DNA of 64,000 nucleotides, taken from contig SFNQ01000015.1 in assembly GCA_004554165.1 (NCBI GenBank), forward strand, positions 17,329-81,328, given 5' to 3'. The position numbers and the translations under genes are program-made. This stretch comes from Clostridiales bacterium. Lineage in GTDB: Bacteria > Bacillota > Clostridia > Christensenellales > CAG-138. The notes under the pieces are model-generated. The model did not search any database. It saw nothing but the letters and a program-made list of their open reading frames with translations, and was not told the DNA's origin. Shown piece by piece: positions 1-7,805 of this stretch. Numbering within the stretch: position 1 is the first letter of the stretch; each line of letters begins with the position of its first letter.

Positions 1-94
1 GCTCAGGGAACTTCCGCGCCAGCGCGCGCAGCACAAGGCCGCCCGCTGCAAGCAGCGCGCCCAGAATCAGCAGCACCAGCGTTTTGACGTTCAT
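1..94 (-). CDS. Small membrane protein, partial (C-terminus outside window)
   Basis: Only 31 N-terminal residues are inside the window. They begin with ATG at 94 and form one hydrophobic helix of Leu, Ala and Gly after MNVK, followed by a basic segment, as in a single membrane anchor. The start overlaps the stop of the upstream gene by four bases (ATGA), so the two are probably translationally coupled. No family can be named from this fragment. Confidence 0.6.
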   Translation of the reverse strand, partial: MNVKTLVLLILGALLAAGGLVLRALARKFPE

Positions 95-372
95 TCCTCC
101 GGCCCTCCCTTTTTCCTCTCGCGCAGCATGCCCAGCGCAAAGCGGACGATCGCGCCGACCATCAGCCCGGCGATGAGCCCGACGCCCATGGGGAGCAGGT
201 GCTGCTTTGCCACAAGCAGCGTAACCAGCAGCGCGCAGAGCAGTACGCCGGCGTTGCCCAGCATTGCAAGCAGGGCCCTGCGCCGCTGCCCCGCAAGGAT
301 TGCCGAAGAGGCCGCCGCCAGCAGAAAGAGCGCCCCGACGCCTGCGGCGGCGCCGATCAGGATCGCAGCCAT
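91..372 (-). CDS. Small integral membrane protein, about three helices
   Basis: This is a 93-residue, very hydrophobic protein with three likely membrane helices (roughly residues 2-25, 32-54 and 60-82) and a charged tail RERKKGGPEE. The ATG at 372 is preferred over the ATG at 378 because AAAGGA sits five bases before it, whereas it abuts the earlier ATG. It is transcribed from a sigma-A type promoter at 443-470 and coupled to the next small membrane gene. I do not recognise the family. Small paired membrane proteins of this kind can be subunits or assembly factors of transport systems, but nothing visible here shows that. Confidence 0.7.
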   Translation of the reverse strand: MAAILIGAAAGVGALFLLAAASSAILAGQRRRALLAMLGNAGVLLCALLVTLLVAKQHLLPMGVGLIAGLMVGAIVRFALGMLRERKKGGPEE

Positions 373-442
373 ACCCATCCTTTCCGCGCCGCGGCAGGAT
401 TCTTTCCCGCCGGCCGGCGCATGTGCTTTTGAACCGGCCCCA

Positions 443-470
443 ATTATAACACGTTGCGCCGGTTTGTAAA
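443..470 (-). promoter_or_regulatory. Sigma-A promoter for the small membrane gene pair
   Basis: On the minus strand a TTTACA -35 box (465-470) and a perfect TATAAT -10 box (443-448) are separated by 16 bases. The start codon at 372 is about 70 bases downstream. Confidence 0.65.
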
Positions 471-566
471 GCGCGGGAGAGAAATTCTTTATTCCAACTT
501 AATTCTGCTCCCGGTTATTTTTCCCTTTGCGTCATTTTCTCTCTGTACGAATCCCGTTTTTTATCT

Positions 567-620
567 TATAATGGTTTTTAAATTTACCCGGCTGGCCGAT
601 GGGACTCCGCCCACAGCCGG
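567..620 (+). promoter_or_regulatory. -10 box and leader hairpin before the metallolyase gene
   Basis: A TATAAT (567-572) has no good -35 box. A 7-bp hairpin, CCGGCTG (588-594) with CAGCCGG (614-620), ends one base before the AAGGAGG ribosome site at 621-627. The hairpin could tune initiation, but no ligand or protein site is recognisable. Confidence 0.4.
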
Positions 621-633
621 AAGGAGGCTGCCA

Positions 634-2013
634 ATGAGTAAAATCGTGTTTGACGCGCATTCCAACCTGCTGCGCGAGAATTATTATTCCTACACCGTGC
701 AGGACGTTAAGGAGCCGAATCTCTTCCCGGAAATCTTTCAGTACGATCAGGTGCCGAAGATTGCCTTCAACCGCCGCATTGTGCCGATGCACATGCCGGA
801 TGAAATCTGGATCACCGATACGACCTTCCGTGACGGCCAGCAGTCGCGCGCACCCTTCACGCCCGCGCAGATTCTGCGCCTGTTTGACCTGCTGCACCGG
901 CTGGGCGGCCCCCACGGCGTCATCCGCCAGAGCGAATTCTTCGTGTACAGCAGGCAGGATCAGCGGGCGCTGGAGCTCTGTCAGGCGCGGGGGTATCGTT
1001 TCCCCGAGATTACCACCTGGATTCGCGCCACGGAGAAGGATTTCAACCTGGTCCGGGAACTGGGCGTTTCCGAAACCGGCATCCTCGTCAGCTGCTCGGA
1101 TTACCATATCTTCAAAAAGATGAACATGACGCGGATGCAGGCCATGGACCAGTATCTGGGCGTGGTCAAAATGGCGCTGGAGCGCGGCATCCGCCCCCGC
1201 TGCCACTTTGAGGACATCACCCGGGCGGATTACTACGGCTTCGTCGTGCCCTTTGCCCACGCGCTCTCAAAGCTCTCCGAGGAGGCGGGCATCCCCATCA
1301 AAATCCGCTGCTGCGATACGCTGGGCCTGGGCGTTTCCTACCCCGGAGCCTCGCTGCCGCGCAGCGTGCCCGGCATCATCTACGGCCTGCGGCATTACGC
1401 CAACATGCCCAGCACCCTTCTGGAGTGGCACGGACACAACGATTTCGGCAAGGTGGTCTGCAACGCCGCGACCGCCTGGCTGTACGGCGCGTCCTCGGTC
1501 AACTGCTCCATCCTGGGCATCGGCGAGCGCACGGGCAACTGCCCGCTGGAATCCATGGTTATGGAATACTGCTCCCTGCGCGGGCGCAGCGACGAGATGG
1601 AACTGCCCGTCATTACAGAAATTGCGGAGTACTTTGAAAAGGAAATCGGCTACAGCATCCCGCCGCAGACACCCTTTATGGGCCGGGATTTCTGCGCCAC
1701 CCGGGCCGGCATCCATGCCGACGGCCTGCTCAAGGACGAGCAGATCTACAACATTTTCAACACCGAGGCCATTCTGCACCGCCCGCCCTGCGTGCTGGTG
1801 GACGCGCACAGCGGACTCGCCGGCATCGCCTACTGGATGAATAACCAGTTTGGAAAGAACGGCAGGCGCTTTGAAAAGCAGGATGAGCTGGTGGCCAAAG
1901 TCAAGGCGGACGTGGACGCGCTCTACGCGCAGGGCCGCACCACCACCATGAGCGATGCGGAGCTCAGGGCCATCTGCCATAAATACGCGCCGGAGCTGTC
2001 GCCGGACAAGTAA
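634..2013 (+). CDS. DRE-TIM metallolyase (Re-citrate / homocitrate / isopropylmalate synthase-like)
   Basis: This 459-residue protein of the HMGL-like family condenses an acyl-CoA with a 2-oxo acid using a divalent metal in a TIM barrel. Visible motifs are TDTTFRDGQQ (residues 61-70, catalytic Arg66 and metal Asp67), RCHFEDITRAD in mid-barrel, and the metal-binding HGHND (266-270). ATG 634 is chosen because AAGGAGG lies seven bases upstream; the frame is open further 5' but without a ribosome site. It is a single-gene unit closed by a terminator at 2030-2065. In Clostridia this sequence type is often annotated 2-isopropylmalate synthase, but its length and the absence of a LeuA regulatory domain also fit Re-citrate synthase. 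The citrate-lyase accessory genes 5 kb away make the citrate option attractive but do not prove it. Confidence 0.88.
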   Translation: MSKIVFDAHSNLLRENYYSYTVQDVKEPNLFPEIFQYDQVPKIAFNRRIVPMHMPDEIWITDTTFRDGQQSRAPFTPAQILRLFDLLHRLGGPHGVIRQSEFFVYSRQDQRALELCQARGYRFPEITTWIRATEKDFNLVRELGVSETGILVSCSDYHIFKKMNMTRMQAMDQYLGVVKMALERGIRPRCHFEDITRADYYGFVVPFAHALSKLSEEAGIPIKIRCCDTLGLGVSYPGASLPRSVPGIIYGLRHYANMPSTLLEWHGHNDFGKVVCNAATAWLYGASSVNCSILGIGERTGNCPLESMVMEYCSLRGRSDEMELPVITEIAEYFEKEIGYSIPPQTPFMGRDFCATRAGIHADGLLKDEQIYNIFNTEAILHRPPCVLVDAHSGLAGIAYWMNNQFGKNGRRFEKQDELVAKVKADVDALYAQGRTTTMSDAELRAICHKYAPELSPDK

Positions 2014-2029
2014 CCGCCGCCCGCAAAAG

Positions 2030-2065
2030 GGCCCGCCTCCTGCCTGGGAAGCGGGCCGTTTTTTT
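2030..2065 (+). terminator. Intrinsic terminator
   Basis: A GGCCCGC (2030-2036) / GCGGGCC (2051-2057) stem is followed by seven T at 2059-2065, 17 bases after the metallolyase stop. Confidence 0.85.
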
Positions 2066-2092
2066 CGCGCTGCGCGCCGTGGCTGTTGGGGG

Positions 2093-3022
2093 CTAAGCGG
2101 ACAGGCCGCTCCGGGGCGCGCCCTTCTTTTCTCTGCGAACGAAAAAGCGCTCCGGAAGCTGCGCCAGCACAACGGCGACGAGCATCAGCGCGCAGCCGGT
2201 CCATTCCCGCCCGGAGAGGCGCTCGCCCAGAAACACCCAGCCCGCCAGCACCGCAAAGACCGACTCAAGGCACATCAGCAGCGAGGCCACCGTGGGATCC
2301 ACATGTTTCTGACCGATGATCTGCGCGGTATACGCTACGCCGCAGGAGAGGACGCCCGCATACAGGAGCATATAGCGGCAGTTGTAAACCTGCTGCAGCG
2401 TCGCTGTCTCCGTCAAAAGCGCGCAGACAAGGCTCAGCGTTCCGGCGACAAAGAACTGCGCGCAGGAAAGCGCCACGCCGTCCACCAGCGGCGCAAAGCG
2501 GTCGATGATCAGGATGTGCAGCGCAAAGCACAGCGCCGCAGCCAGCGTAATGAGATCGCCGCGGTTGACCGTAAGGGCCTCCGATACGCAGAGAAAGTAC
2601 AGGCTGCACACCGCAAGCGTAACGCCAATCCACAGGTTCACGCCCGCGCGCCGGCGCAGCGCAAGCCCAAGCACAGGCACCAGCACCACATAGAGCGTGG
2701 TCACAAAGGCGGACTTGCCCGCCGTGGTGTACACAAGCCCAAACTGCTGCAGCGTTGTCGCAAGCCACAGCGCCGCGCCGCACAGCGCGCCCGCCATAAG
2801 CCGCATTTTTGCCTCGCCCTGCGGCTGCCCGGCCCGGGCGCGCCTTCTGCCGCGGAACAGCGCGGCCGGAAGCAGCACAAGCCCGCCCAGCAGCATCCGC
2901 AGCGCGTTGAACGTAAAAGGCCGCAGGGACTCCAGCCCCACCACCTGCACGACAAAGCAGACGCCCCAGATGAGCGCAGCAAGCAAAAGCAGCAGGCTTC
3001 CGCCCAATTGTTTTCCCTTCAT
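2093..3022 (-). CDS. DMT/EamA family transporter
   Basis: This is a 309-residue membrane protein with about ten hydrophobic helices arranged as two EamA halves. The family covers drug and metabolite exporters in the cytoplasmic membrane; the substrate cannot be read from sequence. Typical features are AALIWGVCFVVQ in the first helix, RMLLGG in the second, and LESVFAVLAGWVFLGE near the C-terminus, the usual EamA helix with its conserved Glu. The ATG at 3022 is used because GGAGG lies nine bases before it; the frame extends to 3046 without a ribosome site. It is monocistronic and convergent with the metallolyase gene. Confidence 0.85.
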   Translation of the reverse strand: MKGKQLGGSLLLLLAALIWGVCFVVQVVGLESLRPFTFNALRMLLGGLVLLPAALFRGRRRARAGQPQGEAKMRLMAGALCGAALWLATTLQQFGLVYTTAGKSAFVTTLYVVLVPVLGLALRRRAGVNLWIGVTLAVCSLYFLCVSEALTVNRGDLITLAAALCFALHILIIDRFAPLVDGVALSCAQFFVAGTLSLVCALLTETATLQQVYNCRYMLLYAGVLSCGVAYTAQIIGQKHVDPTVASLLMCLESVFAVLAGWVFLGERLSGREWTGCALMLVAVVLAQLPERFFVRREKKGAPRSGLSA

Positions 3023-3242
3023 GCGCGTTTGCCTCCGCATTCCCACGAAATGTTACTTATTGTAGCAGGTTCCGCCCGGGCGCGCAAGGGCTGCGCCGGA
3101 GGCTGTTCTGCTCCGGGGCTTTTTGAAACGGATATGAAAAAACAGAGAATTTTCGCAACCATATGCCGCAAGGTTCAATTTCATGGTATAGTAAAATATC
3201 ATATTAGTGTATGGGACAAAACCACAGGAGGCTTCGCAGGCT

Positions 3243-3671
3243 ATGGGTTATTTTGAAGAAATTGGAAAACGGATTGGCCATGTATCCAAAAGCGCGGTCA
3301 AAAAGGCCGCAGCCATTGCGGACGGGGCCGGCTTGTCCATGCAGATCAACGGGCTGGAGCGCGAACGGGACCGCATCTGCCGCGACCTCGGCGCGGCCTA
3401 CTTTGCCCGCCACGGCACCGCGCCGGAGCCGGAGCTGGCAGAACTGTGCTGTGCCGCCGCGCAGAAAACCGCAGAGATCGAGGCGCTGAAGCAGCGACTG
3501 CAGCGGCTCAAAAACCAGAAGCTCTGCCCGGCCTGCGGCTTTACGAATCCCCGGGAAAACTGCTATTGCAGCAAATGCGGCAGCAAGCTGCCAGAGATTT
3601 TTGAGGACGGCGCGCCGGAGGCCGGGGCCCCGTGCGGCGACAGCGCATCGGCGCAGGACGCGGCGGACTAG
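3243..3671 (+). CDS. Zinc-ribbon protein with coiled-coil region
   Basis: This 142-residue protein has an N-terminal helical part rich in Glu, Arg and Lys (residues 20-90, likely coiled coil) and a C-terminal zinc ribbon, CPACG followed by CYCSKCG. AGGAGG lies 11 bases before the ATG at 3243; an upstream in-frame ATG at 3207 has no site. Such helical-zinc-ribbon proteins are common in Clostridia and mostly uncharacterised. They may be adaptors binding nucleic acid or protein. Nothing in the neighbourhood gives a function. Confidence 0.75.
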   Translation: MGYFEEIGKRIGHVSKSAVKKAAAIADGAGLSMQINGLERERDRICRDLGAAYFARHGTAPEPELAELCCAAAQKTAEIEALKQRLQRLKNQKLCPACGFTNPRENCYCSKCGSKLPEIFEDGAPEAGAPCGDSASAQDAAD

Positions 3672-3820
3672 GCTGCGCTTTTCCGACTTGCTTTCAAGCA
3701 AAACCGCCCCGTCTCTGTCCCCGTTCAGGCCCTCCGCCGGGGTTTCGTTTTGCGGCGGGTTTGGCCTGCCCACTGGCAGGAAAGGCCCAGTCCCCGTCCT
3801 GATGCGGGCCGATGACAGGC

Positions 3821-3864
3821 AAAACAAAGGCCCGGCATGCTGCAAAAAAACAGTCTGCCGGGCC
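3821..3864 (-). terminator. Intrinsic terminator of the alcohol dehydrogenase gene
   Basis: A nine-base stem (GGCCCGGCA at 3829-3837 with TGCCGGGCC at 3856-3864) is followed on the minus strand by a T-rich tract (3821-3828). It lies about 30 bases beyond the stop codon. Confidence 0.8.
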
Positions 3865-3892
3865 TTCTCCGCTTTGGCGTCCCCGCGCCCCT

Positions 3893-4981
3893 TTAAAACA
3901 GGCTCCGATACAGCGCAAACAGCGATTCCGGATCCCCGGGTACGCCTGTGGTGGCCTCGGGATTCTTTTTCGCGGTCTGCCGGGCATAGAGGCGCAGCTC
4001 CGCCTCCGACGGATGGATCTCCGCCGGAAAATGCTGCCGCGCATAGCCGGAGAGCGCCGCCTTTGTCAGCCCCAGCGCGGAGAGCGCCTGAGCCAGCCGT
4101 TTGGGCCGGTGCGCCTCCAGCGCGTCCAGATAGGCCGGGAGCACGATGCTGTTGGCCCGGCCGTGGGGGATGCCGTGAAAATAGGTCAGCGGATACCCCA
4201 TGGCGTGCATCAGCGTCGTCCCCGTCTGCGCGATGGCCATGCCGCCGAGCATGGAAATGAGCATGAGCATGTCCCGGATTCCCGCATGCTCGCCCCGCGC
4301 AAGCGGCTCCATGCACTCGCCAAAGAGCCCCAGCGCATACAGGTTCAGCGCATCGGTCACGGGCGTGGCCCGCATGGAAAGAAAGCTCTCAAAGCAGTGC
4401 TGGAAGGCGTCCATGCCCGTATGCAGCGTGACGTCGTATGGCAGCGACTCCGTGTAGCCGGGATCCAGCAGGGCCACCCGCGGGAAGGTCAGCGGCCCGC
4501 CGAAGGAACGTTTGGTCTGCGCCGTGTCGTCGGTCATGATGGACCAGGGCGTGACCTCGCTGCCCGTGCCGCTGGTGGTCGGAACGGCCGCGATGGGCAG
4601 CACGCCTCCCGCATAGCCATACTGGAACAGACGCTCCTCCGGAATATCGTTTGCCGCAAATACCGCGACGGCCTTTGCCGCGTCCAGCGGCGAGCCGCCG
4701 CCCACGCCGACGATGAAATCCGCGCCAAAGGCGCGCGCCTTTTCTCCGAGGGCGCGACATTCCCTGACGTTGGGGTTGTTTGTCACGCTCTCGGACGTTT
4801 CAAAGGCCACGCCCTCCGCCGTCAGCGCCGCCTCCACATCGGCAAGCGCCCCGCAAACACGTCCCGACCGCCGGCCTGCCACGACAAACGCCCGACGTCC
4901 CAGCGCCAGCAGGTCCGCGTTCTCCCGCACCGCGCCGCGGCCAAAGCGCACTCCGGCCGGCATTTCAAACGAAAACCGCAT
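3893..4981 (-). CDS. Iron-containing alcohol dehydrogenase
   Basis: This 362-residue cytoplasmic group III (Fe-ADH) dehydrogenase is expected to interconvert an alcohol and aldehyde with NAD(P). The N-terminal nucleotide fold carries GVGGGSPLDAAKA and the TTSGTGSEVT loop. The metal site is supplied by the Asp and His of DAFQHCFESF and the two His of YFHGIPHGRAN. The start ATG 4981 follows AGGAGG with a nine-base gap. Length is typical for the family (about 380). The substrate is unknown; the butanol dehydrogenase-like subfamily is the closest impression. It is monocistronic with its own terminator. Confidence 0.9.
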   Translation of the reverse strand: MRFSFEMPAGVRFGRGAVRENADLLALGRRAFVVAGRRSGRVCGALADVEAALTAEGVAFETSESVTNNPNVRECRALGEKARAFGADFIVGVGGGSPLDAAKAVAVFAANDIPEERLFQYGYAGGVLPIAAVPTTSGTGSEVTPWSIMTDDTAQTKRSFGGPLTFPRVALLDPGYTESLPYDVTLHTGMDAFQHCFESFLSMRATPVTDALNLYALGLFGECMEPLARGEHAGIRDMLMLISMLGGMAIAQTGTTLMHAMGYPLTYFHGIPHGRANSIVLPAYLDALEAHRPKRLAQALSALGLTKAALSGYARQHFPAEIHPSEAELRLYARQTAKKNPEATTGVPGDPESLFALYRSLF

Positions 4982-5012
4982 GACAGATATCCTCCTCTTT
5001 TTAGATGCTCCC

Positions 5013-6107
5013 TCACGGCTTGCAGCGGCTGCAGGGCGCAAAGCCCGCCTCCACCGCTTCCTCCCGCGAGGAAAAATAACGGCTGTTTTCTTCGGTCGGC
5101 AGGCCGCCGCAGGTGAGCCTGTGGAATTTTCCAGAGCTGATATTCCCGATATACCACGTTCCCTCCGGCACGGCGGAGGATCTCTCCGGGGCGGGCGTAT
5201 CCCAGGACAGCGGCGCGGCTGCGTTCTTCTCCGTCGAAACGGAGATTTCGGCCCCGTCGCTCCGGCAGCAGACCGTCCCCACCTGATCGGTACGGTAAAT
5301 GACCGTGCCCGCGTCCAGAAGGCGGCTCAGCACCACTTCGTCCGGCAGTCCGTAGGAATTGTTTTCGCCCACGGAGATCACCGCGTACTGCGGCATGACC
5401 TCGCGAAGAAAGGCATAGGAGGTTGAGCTTTGGCTGCCGTGATGCCCGACCTTGAGCACGGTTGCGGACAGATCGGCGCCGCCTTCCACGATCTGCAGCT
5501 CCGCCGCCCGCTCCGCATCGCCGGTAAACAGGAAGGAGGTTTCCCCATAATCCACGCGCAGCACCAGCGAGCTGTCGTTGACGTCCTCCACATGCGCTAC
5601 GGGCGAGAGAAACTCCACGCGGGCGTCGCCCAGATAAAAGCTGTCGCCCGCCTGCGGTACGGTCAGCCCGCAGCCCTGCTCCTCCACATGCTTTTGAAAT
5701 TTCTGGAAGACCTTGGTTTCGTCGCTCGTCACGGGCGCGTACACCGTATCCACGCTGCACTCCGCGACTGCGGCCGCAAGCCCGCCCACATGGTCCTCAT
5801 GGGCATGCGTACACACCACCACATCAAGATGCGTCACGCCCTGTCTTCGCAAAAAGGAGACGATCAGGCTGCTGTCGCCCCTGTTGCCGCCGTCGATCAT
5901 CATGGCGTGGCCATCGGTCAGCAGCAGCGCCGCGTCCGCCTGCCCCACGTCGAGGAAGTAGACCGAAAGGCCGGAATACGACTCCGACCCCAACCCGTAC
6001 CGGGTTTCCTCCAGTTGCAGCAGGAAGAAAACCGCCGCAAGCAGCAGCAGGGCCGTGAACGCCAGCGACAATATCCGAAAAATATCGTTTCTTGACTCTT
6101 TTCTCAT
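5013..6107 (-). CDS. Exported ComEC-like MBL-fold hydrolase with C-terminal Ada-like Cys domain
   Basis: This 364-residue protein starts with a basic stretch and one membrane helix (residues 10-31), then an outward-facing metallo-beta-lactamase domain like the C-terminal part of ComEC. The metal motif is THAHEDHVGG with His101, His103, Asp105 and His106; TGDAE and VGHHGS provide further ligands. The last 45 residues (WYIGN..FHRLTCGGLP..CSRCKP) resemble the Ada metal-binding module found at the end of some secreted nucleases. A DNA or phosphodiester substrate outside the membrane is an inference. The likely promoter places the 5' end of the mRNA at or next to the ATG, so it is probably leaderless. 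Confidence 0.85.
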   Translation of the reverse strand: MRKESRNDIFRILSLAFTALLLLAAVFFLLQLEETRYGLGSESYSGLSVYFLDVGQADAALLLTDGHAMMIDGGNRGDSSLIVSFLRRQGVTHLDVVVCTHAHEDHVGGLAAAVAECSVDTVYAPVTSDETKVFQKFQKHVEEQGCGLTVPQAGDSFYLGDARVEFLSPVAHVEDVNDSSLVLRVDYGETSFLFTGDAERAAELQIVEGGADLSATVLKVGHHGSQSSTSYAFLREVMPQYAVISVGENNSYGLPDEVVLSRLLDAGTVIYRTDQVGTVCCRSDGAEISVSTEKNAAAPLSWDTPAPERSSAVPEGTWYIGNISSGKFHRLTCGGLPTEENSRYFSSREEAVEAGFAPCSRCKP

Positions 6108-6114
6108 AGAAATC

Positions 6115-6143
6115 AGTATAACATCCCCCTTTCAGCGCCGCAA
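6115..6143 (-). promoter_or_regulatory. Promoter of the MBL-fold gene, predicting a leaderless mRNA
   Basis: The minus strand has TTGCGG (6138-6143), a 17-base spacer and TATACT (6115-6120). Only seven bases separate the -10 box from the ATG at 6107, and no Shine-Dalgarno fits. Confidence 0.65.
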
Positions 6144-6155
6144 GCGTGGCCGCGC

Positions 6156-6185
6156 TTGTCAGGCCGCCGCGGCTTCTGTTATACT
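6156..6185 (+). promoter_or_regulatory. Promoter of the LUD-citC-citXG operon
   Basis: TTGTCA (6156-6161) and TATACT (6180-6185) are separated by 18 bases, with transcription expected near 6192. It is divergent from the MBL-fold promoter, with which it overlaps closely. Confidence 0.7.
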
Positions 6186-6214
6186 GAATGTATATTCCAA
6201 TGGGGAGGCAGACC

Positions 6215-6820
6215 ATGCAGTTTGATGAATTGAACCATGCGCTGAGCGCCCGCGGCTTTCTGCCGCAGTCCTTTTCCGCCGCCGCAGAGGCCAGGCAGGC
6301 CGCGCTGGACATCATCGGCGACCGCAGCGTGGGCATTGGCGGTTCCGCCACGGTGCGCGACATGGGCCTGTACGAGGCGCTGGCCCAGCGGGGCAATCCC
6401 GTACACTGGCACTGGAAGGTGGCAAAGCCCAACAAGCAGCGCGAGCGCGACGCCGCGCTCACGGCGGACGTATACCTCTCCTCCGCAAACGCCATCCTGA
6501 CCGACGGCCGCATTCTTAACATCGACGGCACGGCCAACCGCGTCGCCGGCCTTATCTATGGCCCGCCTGCGGTGATCGTCATCGCCGGACGCAACAAGAT
6601 CGTCTCCTCCATCGACGAGGGCATCCAGCGCACCCGGCGCGACTGCTGCCCGGAGAACGCGCGGCGGCTGGGCCTCGATACCCCCTGCGCGCGCACGGGC
6701 CGCTGCGCCGATTGCAGGACAGCATCGCGCATGTGCAACGTTATTACCATACACGAAGCGCCCACCCGCGTGGTAAAGGAGTTCCACGTTCTGCTGGTGG
6801 ACGAGGATCTGGGGCTGTAG
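6215..6820 (+). CDS. LUD domain protein (LutC/YkgG-like)
   Basis: This 201-residue protein of the LUD (DUF162) superfamily has the glycine-rich GIGGSATVRDMG near residue 45, LTDGRILNIDGTANR in the middle and a Cys cluster CARTGRCADCRTASRMC near the C-terminus. Relatives take part in lactate oxidation by LutABC, but stand-alone clostridial forms like this have no assigned reaction. GGGGAGG lies six bases before ATG 6215. It is the first gene of an operon with citC (four-base gap) and citXG, so a link to citrate or acetyl metabolism is possible. No lutA or lutB is nearby. Confidence 0.85.
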   Translation: MQFDELNHALSARGFLPQSFSAAAEARQAALDIIGDRSVGIGGSATVRDMGLYEALAQRGNPVHWHWKVAKPNKQRERDAALTADVYLSSANAILTDGRILNIDGTANRVAGLIYGPPAVIVIAGRNKIVSSIDEGIQRTRRDCCPENARRLGLDTPCARTGRCADCRTASRMCNVITIHEAPTRVVKEFHVLLVDEDLGL

Positions 6821-6824
6821 GCGC

Positions 6825-7805
6825 ATGCCGGCCATCTGCAAGCGCGCGCCCCTGCCTGCGGCGCTTTTCCAAAGCGTGGAGGATTTTCTCGCCGCGCGGG
6901 GTCTGCGCGACGAGGGCGACGCGGAGGTCTTTGCGCTGCTGTATGACGATTCGGAGCGGCTTGTCGCCTGCGGCGCACGGGCCGGACGGCTGCTCAAGCA
7001 GATAGCCGTTGCGCCCGCTGCGGAGGGCGGCGGCGCCTGCGCCTCCATTGTTTCCGCGCTGCTCAGCGAGGCCTATACGGCGGGCGAAACCCACCTGTTC
7101 CTCTGTACAAAGCCGGAAAACGGCCGCATGTTCCGCTCTCTTGGCTTTTTTCCGCTTGCTGAAACGCCGGACGCACTGCTGATGGAAAACCGCCGGGACG
7201 GGCTGGAGCGCTTTCTTTCCGCTCTGCCGCATCCCACAGGCCGCGTCGGCGCGGTGGTCTGCAACTGCAATCCCTTTACGCTGGGACACCGCCACCTCAT
7301 AGCGACCGCCGCCGCAGCCTGCGACGCGGTGCATGTCTTTGTGCTCTCAGAGGAGGCCTCGCTGTTTTCCGCCGCAGAGCGCCTTGCGCTGGTGCGCGCG
7401 GGCGTGGCGGACCTTTCCAACTGCTTTGTACACGAAAGCGCCCACTATCTCGTATCCCGCGCCACCTTTCCCGCTTATTTTATCCGGGACGCCGCCCGCG
7501 CCGAGGATGTGCGCGCCGACCTGGATCTGACCCTGTTCGCCTCGCGCATTGCGCCCGCGCTGGGCATCAGCGTCCGCTTTGTGGGTGAGGAGCCCTTCTG
7601 CCCGGTTACGCGCGCCTACAACGAACGGATGAAATCGCTCCTGCCGCAGTACGGCGTGGAAGTGGTTGAGATTCCCCGGCTCTGCGGCATCAGCGCAAGC
7701 CGCGTCCGCGCGCTCATGCAGGAGCGAAAGCTCGACGACATTCGCGCCCTTGTCCCGGAGGAAAGCTATGCAGCCATCGCCCGTCGCCTTACCCGAGATG
7801 CTTGA
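6825..7805 (+). CDS. citC: [Citrate (pro-3S)-lyase] ligase
   Basis: This 326-residue enzyme activates citrate lyase by ATP-dependent acetylation of the thiol on the phosphoribosyl-dephospho-CoA prosthetic group of the acyl carrier subunit. It has an N-terminal GNAT-like region (about residues 1-125) and a nucleotidyltransferase domain beginning at CNCNPFTLGHRHLI (146-159), whose TLGH corresponds to the HIGH-type motif. GISASRVR, the other end of the ATP site, is near the C-terminus. Length is normal. citXG overlaps its 3' end by 38 bases. The structural citrate lyase genes citDEF are not in this window. Confidence 0.93.
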   Translation: MPAICKRAPLPAALFQSVEDFLAARGLRDEGDAEVFALLYDDSERLVACGARAGRLLKQIAVAPAAEGGGACASIVSALLSEAYTAGETHLFLCTKPENGRMFRSLGFFPLAETPDALLMENRRDGLERFLSALPHPTGRVGAVVCNCNPFTLGHRHLIATAAAACDAVHVFVLSEEASLFSAAERLALVRAGVADLSNCFVHESAHYLVSRATFPAYFIRDAARAEDVRADLDLTLFASRIAPALGISVRFVGEEPFCPVTRAYNERMKSLLPQYGVEVVEIPRLCGISASRVRALMQERKLDDIRALVPEESYAAIARRLTRDA

